Assembly (NCBI GenBank): GCA_964617645.1
Contig: CAZTYE010000010.1
Location: forward strand, 1 to 64,000
Length of the DNA: 64,000 bases
Direction: 5' to 3'
Source: JADJGC01 sp964617645
Lineage (GTDB): Bacteria > Zixibacteria > MSB-5A5 > CAIYYT01
Of the stretch, positions 17,601-26,581 are shown in pieces. Every line of letters starts with the position of its first letter. Within the stretch, counting starts at the first letter, position 1. The notes under the pieces were generated by a model that made no database searches, was not told the DNA's origin, and worked only from the letters and a program-made list of their open reading frames with translations. Both the position numbers and the translations under genes were made by a program.

Positions 17601-18035
17601 GTGAAAACGTATTTGGCAAAGCCCAATGAAGTCGAGCGCAAGTGGTTCGTCGTCGACCTCAACGGGAAAATCCTCGGGCGTCAGGCGTCGCAGATCGCCC
17701 GCATCCTGATGGGCAAGACCAAGCCCGAATATACCCCGTCGGTCGATACCGGCGATTTCGTGGTGGTCATCAACTGCGAAAAAGTGCGTTTGTCGACGCC
17801 GAAAAAGGAAGCCGAGAAGACGTGGCACTGGAACACGCTTTATCCCGGCGGTCATCGGCAGACGACTTTCGCCAAAGCGATCGTCGAGCGCCCCGAGAGC
17901 ATCATCCGCGACGCGGTTTGGGGGATGCTCCCCAAAGGCCCGCTCGGCCGCAAGATGATCAAGAAACTCAAAGTCTACCGCGGCCCGGTGCATCCGCATG
18001 CCTCGCAGGCCCCGGAGGCCCTGAAACTGAAATAA
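17601..18035 (+). CDS. rplM: 50S ribosomal protein L13
   Basis: This 144-residue protein matches L13 along its length: N-terminal KPNEVERKWFVVDLNGKILG, central YTPSVDTGDFVVVINCEKV, and GMLPKGPLGRKMIKKLKVY near the C-terminus. L13 binds 23S rRNA early in large-subunit assembly. It starts at GTG (17601) after GGAG and is followed 24 bp later by rpsI, the standard bacterial pairing. Confidence 0.97.
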   Translation: MKTYLAKPNEVERKWFVVDLNGKILGRQASQIARILMGKTKPEYTPSVDTGDFVVVINCEKVRLSTPKKEAEKTWHWNTLYPGGHRQTTFAKAIVERPESIIRDAVWGMLPKGPLGRKMIKKLKVYRGPVHPHASQAPEALKLK

Positions 18036-18059
18036 TGCTTGCCATAGTAAGGGATATTG

Positions 18060-18452
18060 ATGGCACAAGATAAAATTCACGCTTCCGGTCGCCGGAAAAA
18101 CGCTGTTGCCAGTCTCTGGCTGATGCCTGGTTCGGGAAAGATCTCGGTCAACGACCGCGAAGCTCTTCCCTACCTCACGCGTTCATCGTCCGTGACGCAC
18201 GCCTTCGAACCGCTGCGGGTCGTCAATCTCGCCGGCCGCTTTGACATTACAATCAAAGCGCACGGCGGCGGATTGAACGGTCAGGCCGGTGCAATTCGAC
18301 TTGCCTTGGCGCGCGCTCTGGCGGAGTTCAATCCGGAATTGCGCAAGCCGCTCAAGGTCGCCGGCATGTTGGTCCGCGATCCGCGCGCGGTCGAGCGCAA
18401 AAAGTACGGGCAGGTCAAGGCCCGCAAGCGCTTCCAGTTCTCGAAGCGTTAG
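18060..18452 (+). CDS. rpsI: 30S ribosomal protein S9
   Basis: This 130-residue protein has the S9 signatures ASGRRKNAVASLWL, GGGLNGQAGAIRLALARAL and the basic C-terminal tail YGQVKARKRFQFSKR that reaches the P-site tRNA. An in-frame TTG directly precedes the ATG at 18060; ATG is the expected start. Small-subunit assembly and tRNA positioning. Confidence 0.97.
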   Translation: MAQDKIHASGRRKNAVASLWLMPGSGKISVNDREALPYLTRSSSVTHAFEPLRVVNLAGRFDITIKAHGGGLNGQAGAIRLALARALAEFNPELRKPLKVAGMLVRDPRAVERKKYGQVKARKRFQFSKR

Positions 18453-18626
18453 TTCGCAGATTCGAAGGCGCCACTACTCTGGCGCTTCTAATCATAGCGG
18501 CCCGCGGCTCGGCGGCGGGCCAAATTCACACATCCGGGGATTCGTTCGGGTGGTCCTCGCTGCGGCGGGGTCCCGGCAAACGAAGATGATCCGGGTGGCG
18601 GTACAACCAAACACCAGGAGTTGTTC
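18453..18626 (+). promoter_or_regulatory. GC-rich structured leader before rpsB
   Basis: The spacer opens with an imperfect hairpin (GAAGGCGCCA against TGGCGCTTC) that has no T-run, then a longer GC-rich inverted block (GGCCCGC against GGCGGGCC). Leaders of rpsB often carry autoregulatory S2 or promoter elements; no match to a described leader family can be claimed here. Confidence 0.3.
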
Positions 18627-19400
18627 ATGTCCGTAGAAGTCACCGTTCGTGACCTTCTCGAAGCCGGCGTGCATTTCGGGCACCAGACCCGCCGCTGGAA
18701 TCCCAAGATGAAGAAATTCATCTTCGCCGCCAAAAATGGCGTCTACATCATCGATCTCAACAAAACCCTCAACGCCATCAAAGTCGCCTGCCGCAAGTCG
18801 CAGGAAATCATCAGCAAAAACCAGTACATTCTTTTCGTCGGCACGAAAAAGCAGGCGCAGGATGTCATCAAATCGGAAGCGTTGCGCTGCGGCCAGTTTT
18901 TCGTCATCGAACGCTGGCTCGGCGGCATGCTGACGAATTTCCAGACGATCAAGAAAAATATCAAGCGCCTCAAAGACATCGAGAAGATGCAGGAAGACGG
19001 CACTTTCGAGAAGCTGACCAAGAAAGAAATCTCCGGCCTCAGCAAAGAGAAAGAAAAGCTGGAAAAAGTTCTCGGCGGCATTCGCGACATGAATCGCCTG
19101 CCCGGCCTGATGTTCGTGGTCGACTGCAAGAAAGAGAAGATCGCCGTCGCCGAAGCACGCAAACTCGGCATCCCGATCATCGGCATTATCGATACCAACT
19201 CCGATCCCGATCCGATCGATTTCCCGATCGCCGCCAACGACGACGCGATCAAGTCGATCCGGATCATCACCCGGCAGATCGTCGACGCCGCGCTCGAGGC
19301 CAAAGCGATGTTGATTCCGCAGGCCGCGATGGCGCAGACGGCTGACGGCCAGAGCGTTGCGGTCGGCAAGTTTGACGACAAAGACGAGCAAGAAGGATAA
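18627..19400 (+). CDS. rpsB: 30S ribosomal protein S2
   Basis: This 257-residue S2 has LLEAGVHFGHQTRRWNPKM, IIDLNKTLNAI, ERWLGGMLTNFQTI and the DTNSDPDPIDFPIAANDDAI motif. ATG 18627 is chosen because AGGAG lies six bases upstream and S2 begins with this sequence; an in-frame TTG six bases earlier is disregarded. It is followed by tsf after six bases. Confidence 0.97.
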   Translation: MSVEVTVRDLLEAGVHFGHQTRRWNPKMKKFIFAAKNGVYIIDLNKTLNAIKVACRKSQEIISKNQYILFVGTKKQAQDVIKSEALRCGQFFVIERWLGGMLTNFQTIKKNIKRLKDIEKMQEDGTFEKLTKKEISGLSKEKEKLEKVLGGIRDMNRLPGLMFVVDCKKEKIAVAEARKLGIPIIGIIDTNSDPDPIDFPIAANDDAIKSIRIITRQIVDAALEAKAMLIPQAAMAQTADGQSVAVGKFDDKDEQEG

Positions 19401-19406
19401 TCTCCC

Positions 19407-20000
19407 ATGACGATAACCGCTGAAATGGTCAAAGACCTGCGCGAGCGCTCCGGCGCCGGCATGATGGAATGCAAAAAAGCCCTCACCGAAGCCAATGGCG
19501 ACGTTGATAAGGCAATTACGATTTTGCGCGAACGCGGCATCGCCAAGGCCGCCTCGAAAGCGACCCGTGAAACCAGAGAAGGGCTGATCGGCCACTACGT
19601 TCATCCCGGCGACAAGCTGGCGGTGCTGGTCGAAGTCGCCTGCGAAACCGATTTCGTCGCCCGCACCGATGACTTCCGCGAGTTGGTCAAAAACATCGCC
19701 ATGCACGTCGCAGCCTCGAATCCGCTGGTCGTTCGCCGCGAAGACCTCGCTCCGGAACAAGTAAACGCCGAGCGCGAAGTTTATCGCCACCAGACGCTCA
19801 ACGAAGGCAAGCCCGAAAAAATCGTCGATAAAATCGTTGACGGCCGTATGGAGAAATGGTACTCCGAAGTTACCCTGATGGAGCAGCCGTTCGTCAAAGA
19901 CCCGGAAATGACCGTTACCGATTTGGTCAAGAACGCCATCGCCAAAATCGGCGAAAACATCGTCGTCCGGCGATTCGTGCGCTACCGGCTGGGTGAATAG
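19407..20000 (+). CDS. tsf: elongation factor Ts
   Basis: This 197-residue nucleotide-exchange factor for EF-Tu has the UBA-like N-terminus (LRERSGAGMMECKKAL) and the core CETDFVARTDDFRELVKNIA. It is the short form of EF-Ts (near 200 residues, as in Thermus) rather than the longer form of E. coli. It ends one base before pyrH. Confidence 0.96.
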   Translation: MTITAEMVKDLRERSGAGMMECKKALTEANGDVDKAITILRERGIAKAASKATRETREGLIGHYVHPGDKLAVLVEVACETDFVARTDDFRELVKNIAMHVAASNPLVVRREDLAPEQVNAEREVYRHQTLNEGKPEKIVDKIVDGRMEKWYSEVTLMEQPFVKDPEMTVTDLVKNAIAKIGENIVVRRFVRYRLGE

Positions 20001-20738
20001 ATGGCGATCGCGGCGGTCTACAAACGAATCCTGCTCAAGCTCTCCGGCGAGCAATTCGCCGGCGAGCAGGGTTTCGGAATCGACCCGCGGCAGCTCGATT
20101 ACATCGCTAACGAGATTCGTCCGCTCAAGGAGCTGGGCGTGGAGATCGGCATCGTCATCGGCGGCGGCAATTTTCATCGCGGCGCCCACGGCTCGGTCCT
20201 CGGCGTTGGCCGCGCCACCGGCGATTATATGGGCATGTTGGCCACGGTGATCAATTCCCTCGCCCTGCAATCGACGCTCGAAAATCACGGCATGTTCACC
20301 CGCGTGCTGTCGGCGATCCGCATTGAGGCCGTCGCCGAGCCGTTCATCCGCCGCCGCGCGATTCGTCACATGGAAAAAGGGCGTATCGTCATCATGGCCG
20401 CCGGCACCGGCAATCCCTATTTCACCACCGACACCGCCGCCGTGCTGCGCGGAATCGAAACCGAGGTCGACATCGTGCTGAAAGCGACCAAAGTCGACGG
20501 CATCTACGACGCCGATCCGATGAAGCAGCCGGGCGCCAAGAAATTCAACTCAATTTCCTATGATGAAGTCATTCGCCGCGATCTCAAAGTGATGGACGGA
20601 ACGGCTTTTACCCTTTGCCGCGAAAATGGCTTGCGGCTGGCGGTTTTTAAGTTGACCGATTCCGGCAATCTCTATAAGGTCGTGACCGGCGAAAAAGTCG
20701 GCACTATGGTATCGGCTCAGGCAGAGGAGTTGGTATGA
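20001..20738 (+). CDS. pyrH: UMP kinase
   Basis: This 245-residue enzyme phosphorylates UMP with ATP in pyrimidine nucleotide synthesis. It shows the amino-acid-kinase fold: RILLKLSGEQFAG, the glycine-rich IVIGGGNFHRG, GTGNPYFTTDTAAVLR, and the ATP-site KATKVDGIYDADP. The start codon directly abuts the tsf stop, and the stop overlaps frr, so translation is probably coupled. Confidence 0.96.
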   Translation: MAIAAVYKRILLKLSGEQFAGEQGFGIDPRQLDYIANEIRPLKELGVEIGIVIGGGNFHRGAHGSVLGVGRATGDYMGMLATVINSLALQSTLENHGMFTRVLSAIRIEAVAEPFIRRRAIRHMEKGRIVIMAAGTGNPYFTTDTAAVLRGIETEVDIVLKATKVDGIYDADPMKQPGAKKFNSISYDEVIRRDLKVMDGTAFTLCRENGLRLAVFKLTDSGNLYKVVTGEKVGTMVSAQAEELV

Positions 20739-21295
20739 CGGTTAAGTCTTTGATGGCAGAAGCTGAAGACAAAATGAAAAAGTCGCTGGCCGCGCTCCAG
20801 CATCACTATACCACCGTGCGTTCCGGCAAGGCGAACGTGCATATGCTCGATGAGATCATGGTCGACTACTACGGCACGCCGACGCCGCTCAAAAACGTCA
20901 GCACCGTGACCACACCGGAAGCGCATCTGATCGTCGTCCAGCCGTGGGAAAAACAGCTTGTCCCCGAGATCATGAAGGCGATCCAGAAATCCAACCTCGG
21001 CTTCAATCCGCAATCGGACGCGCAGGTAATCCGCATTCCCGTGCCGCCGCTTTCCGAGGAGCGCCGCAAAGACATGGTCAAACTGATCAAGAAAATGGCG
21101 GAAGAAAACAAAGTCGCCGTTCGCAATATCCGCCGCGACTGTCTTGACCACGTCAAACGCCTGCTCAAAGAGCACAAGATCTCGGAAGACGAGAAAGACA
21201 ACGCCGAAATTGACGCGCAAACGATGACCGACAAGTACATCGAACAGATCGACAAAGTCACCGCGGCCAAAGAAGCTGAGGTGATGGCGGTCTGA
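20735..21295 (+). CDS. frr: ribosome recycling factor
   Basis: This 186-residue RRF splits post-termination ribosomes together with EF-G. Signatures are VRSGKANVHMLDEIMVDYYG, a short PW segment after it, and the long helix LSEERRKDMVKLIKKMAEE. It overlaps pyrH by four bases (ATGA). Confidence 0.97.
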   Translation: MTVKSLMAEAEDKMKKSLAALQHHYTTVRSGKANVHMLDEIMVDYYGTPTPLKNVSTVTTPEAHLIVVQPWEKQLVPEIMKAIQKSNLGFNPQSDAQVIRIPVPPLSEERRKDMVKLIKKMAEENKVAVRNIRRDCLDHVKRLLKEHKISEDEKDNAEIDAQTMTDKYIEQIDKVTAAKEAEVMAV

Positions 21296-22044
21296 GCGCC
21301 AAAGCTGCGTCTGATCTCGCTTCGCTGCGCGAGAAAATCCGCCCCGAAAAAATCCCCGCGCACGTCGCGATCATCATGGACGGCAACGGCCGCTGGGCCG
21401 CGCAACGCGGGCTTGACCGGTCCGCCGGCCATCGCGCCGGCGTGGATGCTGTGCGCCGCGTCGTCGAAATCTGCGGCGAAATCGGAATCGCCTACCTCAC
21501 GCTTTACACGTTCAGCGTCGAAAACTGGAAACGCCCGCGCTCGGAAGTCAGCTTCCTCTTCAGACTGCTTGAGTCAACGGCGCGCGCCGAAGTCGCCGAC
21601 CTGCTCAAGAACAACGTTCGCTTGATTACCACCGGTCAGATCGATGACATTCCTTTCATCCGTCGGCGCGCGATTTTGCACGTCATCGAGAAGACCTCCA
21701 AAAATACCGGCCTGGTGCTGAACCTGGCGCTTAACTACTCGGGCCGCAGCGAAATCGTCGAAGCCAGCCGCCGCATCGCTCGCGACGTGAAGGCCAACAA
21801 ATTGAAGGTCAACGATATTGACGAGGAGAAGTTTGCGTCATACTTGTTCACCCATCCCCTTCCCGATCCGGATGTCTTGATCCGCACGTCCGGCGAAATG
21901 CGCCTGTCGAACTTTCTGCTCTGGCAGACTTCATACACCGAACTCTTCGTCACTCCGACTCTCTGGCCCGACTTCTCACAGCGCGAGTTCCTCGAAATCG
22001 TCATCGATTATCAAAAACGCGAGCGTCGGTTCGGCAAATTATGA
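21292..22044 (+). CDS. uppS: undecaprenyl diphosphate synthase (non-AUG start)
   Basis: The enzyme makes the C55 polyprenyl carrier for peptidoglycan. The catalytic segment HVAIIMDGNGRWAAQRG, LTLYTFSVENWKRP and the C-terminal DVLIRTSGEMRLSNFLLWQT are all present. The first in-frame ATG (21376) would remove strand A before the catalytic Asp, so the real start must be upstream. The frame is open back to 21280, and the only reasonable initiator is CTG at 21292, overlapping the frr stop codon. Coupled initiation is likely. The C-terminus overlaps cdsA by four bases. Confidence 0.92.
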   Translation: MSAKAASDLASLREKIRPEKIPAHVAIIMDGNGRWAAQRGLDRSAGHRAGVDAVRRVVEICGEIGIAYLTLYTFSVENWKRPRSEVSFLFRLLESTARAEVADLLKNNVRLITTGQIDDIPFIRRRAILHVIEKTSKNTGLVLNLALNYSGRSEIVEASRRIARDVKANKLKVNDIDEEKFASYLFTHPLPDPDVLIRTSGEMRLSNFLLWQTSYTELFVTPTLWPDFSQREFLEIVIDYQKRERRFGKL

Positions 22045-22859
22045 TTTCCAAAAATCTCATCCAGCGTCTTGCTGTCGCCGCTGTTTTTATCCCGCTCTTA
22101 ATCTACGTGTTCTACGTCGGCGCAATTCCATTTCTGATTTTTGTCGAATTGCTAATCATCTTCTCGCTCTGGGAATTATTCTCGCTGACAAAGATCAAAC
22201 TCTATGCCTGGCAGAAATCGCTACTATTATTGCTGGCCGCCTTTCCGCCGCTCGCCAACTACTTCTGGCAAGGGCAGTATCTGCTCGAGTTCCTCTTCGC
22301 GGGAATTTTCCTAACAGCGCTCCCCTTCACATTTACTCGCAGCCTCGGCGAGATCGGCCGCTCGATCGGCATCGGCTTTTTCGGTGTCGTGTATCTCAGC
22401 CTTGGGTTCTCCAGCCTCGTGCTGCTACGCTGCGGGAACGTTGTTCCCCCGGAGCACGCCTTCGGTTGGATCACTTTTCTTTTTGCGGCGATCTGGATCA
22501 TTGACACAGCCGCCTACTATGTCGGCGTAAAGTTCGGCCACACCAAGCTATCGCCCGCGATCAGTCCCAACAAAACTGTCGAAGGCTTTTTCGGCGGATT
22601 TCTTGGGGCGATCTTGACTGCGGGCATTTTCCACTTCGTTTTCCTTACCGAAGTTGGCTTCATGAAGCTGGTGATCCCGGCGCTGATCGTCGCCGTCTTC
22701 GGTCAGTTGGGCGATCTGGTCGAATCGATTTTCAAACGCGAAATGGGGGTGAAGGACTCATCAGACCTGATCCCCGGCCACGGCGGCATTCTCGACCGCT
22801 TCGACTCGCTGGTCTTCGCCGCGCCGGCGCTGTATCTGTATCTGCGCCATCTCGCCTGA
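22041..22859 (+). CDS. cdsA: phosphatidate cytidylyltransferase
   Basis: This 272-residue integral membrane enzyme makes CDP-diacylglycerol from phosphatidic acid and CTP. It has about eight hydrophobic segments and the family signature near the C-terminus (SPNKTVEGFFGG, then KREMGVKDSSDLIPGHGGIL with the conserved Asp residues). In many bacteria dxr and rseP follow cdsA; here the next genes are unrelated. Confidence 0.95.
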   Translation: MISKNLIQRLAVAAVFIPLLIYVFYVGAIPFLIFVELLIIFSLWELFSLTKIKLYAWQKSLLLLLAAFPPLANYFWQGQYLLEFLFAGIFLTALPFTFTRSLGEIGRSIGIGFFGVVYLSLGFSSLVLLRCGNVVPPEHAFGWITFLFAAIWIIDTAAYYVGVKFGHTKLSPAISPNKTVEGFFGGFLGAILTAGIFHFVFLTEVGFMKLVIPALIVAVFGQLGDLVESIFKREMGVKDSSDLIPGHGGILDRFDSLVFAAPALYLYLRHLA

Positions 22860-23032
22860 ACTGTCGTCTGCAAGTCTTGCGATTGTCATTCTGAGCGGAG
22901 CGAAGAATCTCTTGGCCTTAGATCCCTGCTACGAAGAGATTAATATTTTCTCCGGCCGCCGGACCCCGACATTTTTGTTGAAACCCTCGCCGCATAAATC
23001 CATATTAGATTGAAAGCGAACGCGCTGTCGTT
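22860..23032. repeat. spacer with a fragment of a dispersed repeat
   Basis: Bases near 22885-22915 (TGTCATTCTGAGCGGAGCGA) match the inner part of the MITE-like elements at 39591 and 51861 but lack their inverted ends. No gene is seen. Confidence 0.6.
22978..23006 (+). promoter_or_regulatory. promoter of the UbiA gene
   Basis: TTGAAA (22978-22983) and CATATT (23001-23006) are 17 bp apart, 26 bp before the ATG. Confidence 0.45.
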
Positions 23033-23998
23033 ATGAACAAACTGCTCGATTACATCTTCCTCACTCGCCCGATGCTCATTATTCCGGTGTGGACAATCGC
23101 CCTGCTCGGTGCGCGCGCTTCGCTTTGGCGCGAACGCGGGCTGAATCCGGTCACAATTGACCGTTTCCCCTTCGTCGATTTTTCCACCGCCGAAAGCAAC
23201 TTACTGCTCATGCTGCTGCTCGCGACGTTTCTCGCCGGCGCCGTTTTTGTGCTCAATCAGATCTATGACGCCGACTCCGACCGCATTAACAAGAAGTTGT
23301 TTTTGATCGCAGACGGCAAAATCTCAACTTCCGAAGCGTGGACCCTCTACATCGTCTTGAATGTTCTCGCCATTGGCGGCGCCTTCATCTTCAACTGGCA
23401 ATTGGGTTGCCTCTTCATCGCCGGCGCGTGGTTTGGCTTTCAATACTCGTATCCGCGATTGAAGCTGCGCGAGCATCCGTACAAACAATTCCGCAACAAT
23501 GTCGTCGCGCACGGTACGCTGGCCTTCCTCTTCGGTTGGGTAATGTACCTGAATTTCAACGTCGAAGGCATTCTCCGCTCGATCCCCTACTTTCTCTCCG
23601 TCGGCGCGGTCTATCTAAACACGACGCTGCCCGATCTCGAAGGCGACAAGACCGTCGGCAAGATCACCTATGGTGTCGAGTGGGGTGTCGGCAAGACTCA
23701 AAAGCGCGCCCTGTGGAATGTGATCATCGCGATTGTCGCCGCCTTCGCTATTTCCGACTATGCCTGCATGATTGCGGCGCTGATCGCGCTGCCGTTTTTT
23801 ATCGCGGCCCTTAGTCGCCAATCAGTGGCGATGTCGACCTTGGCGTCCAAGGTCGCAATCCTCGCGCTTTCTCTGCTCGCGGCGTTCTTCTTCCCGCCCT
23901 ACCTGCTGATCTTGGTCTTGACGATATCGGCCACGCGAATCTACCACGCCAAGCGCTTTGGCATCGAATATCCCGTGTTCACGGAGAAATCGTCATGA
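23033..23998 (+). CDS. UbiA-family prenyltransferase
   Basis: This 321-residue membrane protein has about eight hydrophobic segments and both Asp-rich motifs of the superfamily: NQIYDADSDRINKK (near residue 80) and LPDLEGDKTVGKIT (near 200). Such enzymes transfer a prenyl chain to an aromatic or lipid acceptor (quinones, haem O, archaeal-type ether lipids and others). The acceptor cannot be told from the sequence, and no quinone genes are adjacent. It overlaps the NlpC/P60 gene by four bases. Confidence 0.85.
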   Translation: MNKLLDYIFLTRPMLIIPVWTIALLGARASLWRERGLNPVTIDRFPFVDFSTAESNLLLMLLLATFLAGAVFVLNQIYDADSDRINKKLFLIADGKISTSEAWTLYIVLNVLAIGGAFIFNWQLGCLFIAGAWFGFQYSYPRLKLREHPYKQFRNNVVAHGTLAFLFGWVMYLNFNVEGILRSIPYFLSVGAVYLNTTLPDLEGDKTVGKITYGVEWGVGKTQKRALWNVIIAIVAAFAISDYACMIAALIALPFFIAALSRQSVAMSTLASKVAILALSLLAAFFFPPYLLILVLTISATRIYHAKRFGIEYPVFTEKSS

Positions 23999-24567
23999 CG
24001 GCGCGAGTCATTGTCTCCGCCGTTTTGTTGTCGTTGCTCTTTGGCTGCACCGCCGCGGTGCGATACTCACCGCCGGCCGGCGAACTACGCGTCCGCTACA
24101 CCGAGCCGATCGATACAGCATACACGTTGATTTCGTCCGAACCCGAGACTGAAGAAACGCCTCTTGAAGAGACTCGGGCTCTGGATTCGCCGACGCGCAT
24201 CGACCGCGGCGTAATGAACCGCGTGATCTCGCGCTACTTGGGCACGCCCTACCAGCGCGGTGGCACCGGCACGCTCGGAATCGACTGCTCCGGCCTCGTG
24301 TATGTCACCTACCGGGATTACGACGGCACCCGCCTGCCGCTAACCGTGCAGGCGCTCTATCGTCTCGACCAGCGCGTCGACTACGACGATCTTTCCTACG
24401 GCGATCTCGTCTTTTTCCGTATCGACGACCGGCGCGTCTCGCACGTCGGGATCCTGCTCGAAAACCGGAAGTTCATTCATGCCTCGGAGACGCGCGGTGT
24501 CGTCGTCGACTCTATGGAGGACGACTTCTTCGCCTCCCGCTATGCCGGCGCGCGCCGCGTCCATTAG
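23995..24567 (+). CDS. NlpC/P60 cell-wall hydrolase lipoprotein
   Basis: This 190-residue lipoprotein has lipobox LLFGC. After a linker the NlpC/P60 domain (about 70-190) shows the catalytic Cys in GIDCSGLVYV, the His in RVSHVGIL and a third polar residue near FIHASE. These are papain-like endopeptidases cutting stem peptides of peptidoglycan. Membrane anchoring and the short form fit a Spr/MepS-type role. Confidence 0.9.
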   Translation: MTARVIVSAVLLSLLFGCTAAVRYSPPAGELRVRYTEPIDTAYTLISSEPETEETPLEETRALDSPTRIDRGVMNRVISRYLGTPYQRGGTGTLGIDCSGLVYVTYRDYDGTRLPLTVQALYRLDQRVDYDDLSYGDLVFFRIDDRRVSHVGILLENRKFIHASETRGVVVDSMEDDFFASRYAGARRVH

Positions 24568-24606
24568 TTTTTGTTCGACCATTCTTCCGCTGTTCACCGA
24601 TTAGCG

Positions 24607-24612
24607 TATATT
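24607..24612 (+). promoter_or_regulatory. -10 box of uvrC, close to the start codon
   Basis: TATATT preceded by GCG lies seven bases before the uvrC ATG. With standard spacing transcription would begin at or next to the ATG, giving a leaderless or nearly leaderless mRNA. No good -35 is seen. Confidence 0.35.
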
Positions 24613-24619
24613 CTCTGAC

Positions 24620-26458
24620 ATGACCGATCCGTTTACGCACCTGCGCGACAAGCTCGCCGATTTGCCCGTCCAACCGGGCGTCTATCTGATGAAAGATTCC
24701 GGCGGCAAGATCATCTATATTGGCAAAGCGAAAGTCCTCCGCAATCGCGTGCGCACCTATTTTGCTCTGACCTCGAGCGGCGATCCCAAAACCGAGGCGC
24801 TGCGAAGTAAGATCGCCGACTTCGAGTTCCTCGTCACGACCAACGAAATCGAAGCCCTCATCCTCGAAGCCAACCTCGTCAAGAAACACAAACCGCGCTA
24901 CAACGTGAATCTCAAGGATGACAAGCGCTACCCGTTTCTCAAGATCACCGGCGACGATGACTTCCCGCGATTGGTCGTCACCCGTTCATTGCATCGCGAC
25001 AATGGCATCTACTTCGGCCCATACGCCAATGTCGGCGGCATGCGCGAAACTTATCGCCTGATCACGCGCCTGTTTAGGTTGCGCGACTGTAAATTGCGCA
25101 TCCCGCATCCGCGGCCCAACGGCACGTACAAAGTCTGCCTGCAGTATCACATCAAACGTTGCGACGGCCCGTGCGAGAAATTGATCTCGAAGGAAGATTA
25201 CGCCAGGGAAGTCGACAAAGTCGTCAAACTGCTGCAGGGCCGCTCGGCGGCGCTGATTGCGCAATTGGAGATCGAGATGAAGGACTACGCCGCGGCAAAA
25301 AACTTCGAAGAGGCCGCCCGGGCCCGCGACCAGATTCGCGCGATTCAGGCAATCATGCAGAAGCAGAAAGTCGTCGCCGACGAAAGCATCGATCGCGACA
25401 TAATCGCCTTCGCGCGTTCTGCCGGCGATGTCGCCGCCGTCGTCCTGCAATTGCGCGACGGCCTGCTCGTCGGTCGCCAGAATTTTCATCTCAAGGCCGA
25501 CGCTTCCGACACCGAGGCCGACATCGCCGTATCCTTCTTCCAGCAGTATTACCTTAGCTCCGCCATGATCCCGGAAGAAATCTACTGCTCCTATCGTCCC
25601 GAAGACGAATCCTTGATCAAGAGCTGGCTTTCGCAGCGCCGCAATGGCCGCGTCGAGTTGGCCTTTCCGCAAAAGGGCGAGAAGCTGCGTCTCATCGAGA
25701 TGGCCGAAGCCAACGCCCGTCTTATATTGCAAGAGTTGCTCAAGCAGCGTCAGGAGCGCGCCGGTGAACTTCCTCCGGCGGTTGCGCTGCTGCAGAAAGA
25801 GCTGATGCTCGCCAAGCCGCCGGTCAAAATGTGCTGCTTCGACATTTCCAACCTCGGCACGTCCAATCCCGTCGGCTCGATGGTGTTCTTCCACAACGGC
25901 AAACCGCTCAAGCGCAACTACCGACATTTCCAGATCAAGACCGTCACCGGCCAGGACGACTTCGCCATGATGAACGAAATCGTCACGCGCTATTTCACCC
26001 GCGTGTTATCCGGCGAATTCGAGGCGCCGGACTTGTGCATCATCGACGGCGGTCGCGGTCAGCTGAACGCCGCGCTTGCGGCCTTAAGTGAACTCGGAAT
26101 CGAAGACCAGCAGATTTGCGGCCTCGCTAAACGCTTTGAAGAGATAATTCTTCCGGATGAAAAACGCGCCGTGACCTTGCCGCACACTTCCCCGGCGCTC
26201 AAGCTCATGCAGCGTGTCCGCGACGAGGCCCACCGCTTCGCGATCACCTACCACCGCTCGCTGCGCAACAAGAAGACCGAGCAATCGCTGTTGGATTCGA
26301 TCCCGGGTATCGGCGACAAACGCAAACACGAATTGCTCAAATCGTTTGGCTCGCTCGACGCCCTGCGTCAAGCCGACGCGGAAGCCATCAATCGCGTGAT
26401 CCGCAACAAGCATCTGGCCTCGACTATCGTCGAGTATCTCTCGCGACAGGAAGCCTGA
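24620..26458 (+). CDS. uvrC: excinuclease ABC subunit C
   Basis: This 612-residue nuclease of nucleotide excision repair makes both incisions around the UvrB-marked lesion. An N-terminal GIY-YIG domain (GVYLMKDSGGKIIYIGKAKV) is followed by a Cys-containing region, a UVR motif (DYAAAKNFEEAARARDQI), the C-terminal RNase H-like nuclease (CCFDISNLGTSNPVGSMVFF, CIIDGGRGQL) and a helix-hairpin-helix pair (LDSIPGIGDKRKHELLKSFG). Complete and of normal length. Confidence 0.97.
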   Translation: MTDPFTHLRDKLADLPVQPGVYLMKDSGGKIIYIGKAKVLRNRVRTYFALTSSGDPKTEALRSKIADFEFLVTTNEIEALILEANLVKKHKPRYNVNLKDDKRYPFLKITGDDDFPRLVVTRSLHRDNGIYFGPYANVGGMRETYRLITRLFRLRDCKLRIPHPRPNGTYKVCLQYHIKRCDGPCEKLISKEDYAREVDKVVKLLQGRSAALIAQLEIEMKDYAAAKNFEEAARARDQIRAIQAIMQKQKVVADESIDRDIIAFARSAGDVAAVVLQLRDGLLVGRQNFHLKADASDTEADIAVSFFQQYYLSSAMIPEEIYCSYRPEDESLIKSWLSQRRNGRVELAFPQKGEKLRLIEMAEANARLILQELLKQRQERAGELPPAVALLQKELMLAKPPVKMCCFDISNLGTSNPVGSMVFFHNGKPLKRNYRHFQIKTVTGQDDFAMMNEIVTRYFTRVLSGEFEAPDLCIIDGGRGQLNAALAALSELGIEDQQICGLAKRFEEIILPDEKRAVTLPHTSPALKLMQRVRDEAHRFAITYHRSLRNKKTEQSLLDSIPGIGDKRKHELLKSFGSLDALRQADAEAINRVIRNKHLASTIVEYLSRQEA

Positions 26459-26536
26459 CGAAATCTCGCCGTCGCGCCTTGCCGCGGCCAACCGCGATTC
26501 TTGACAACTAAATGTTTCCTTTTGTTTCGTAGCGCG

Positions 26537-26542
26537 TATAAT
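26537..26542 (+). promoter_or_regulatory. consensus -10 box before the exported methyltransferase-fold gene
   Basis: TATAAT preceded by GCG at 26534-26536; a weak -35 (TTTCCT) lies 16 bp upstream. A perfect TTGACA at 26501 is 30 bp away, too far for normal spacing. Confidence 0.35.
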
Positions 26543-26581
26543 CCACTGTCAACTTTCGATATACCGGAAAGGACTCACTCG

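Noticed and set aside
18492..20369. A 625-residue open frame antisense to rpsB, tsf and pyrH
   Set aside because: It lies wholly opposite certain housekeeping genes and comes from GC-rich codon usage; composition (runs of Asp, Arg, Phe) is not protein-like.
26501..26542. TTGACA (26501) with TATAAT (26537) as one promoter
   Set aside because: The 30-bp spacing is far outside the usual range, so only the -10 is kept.
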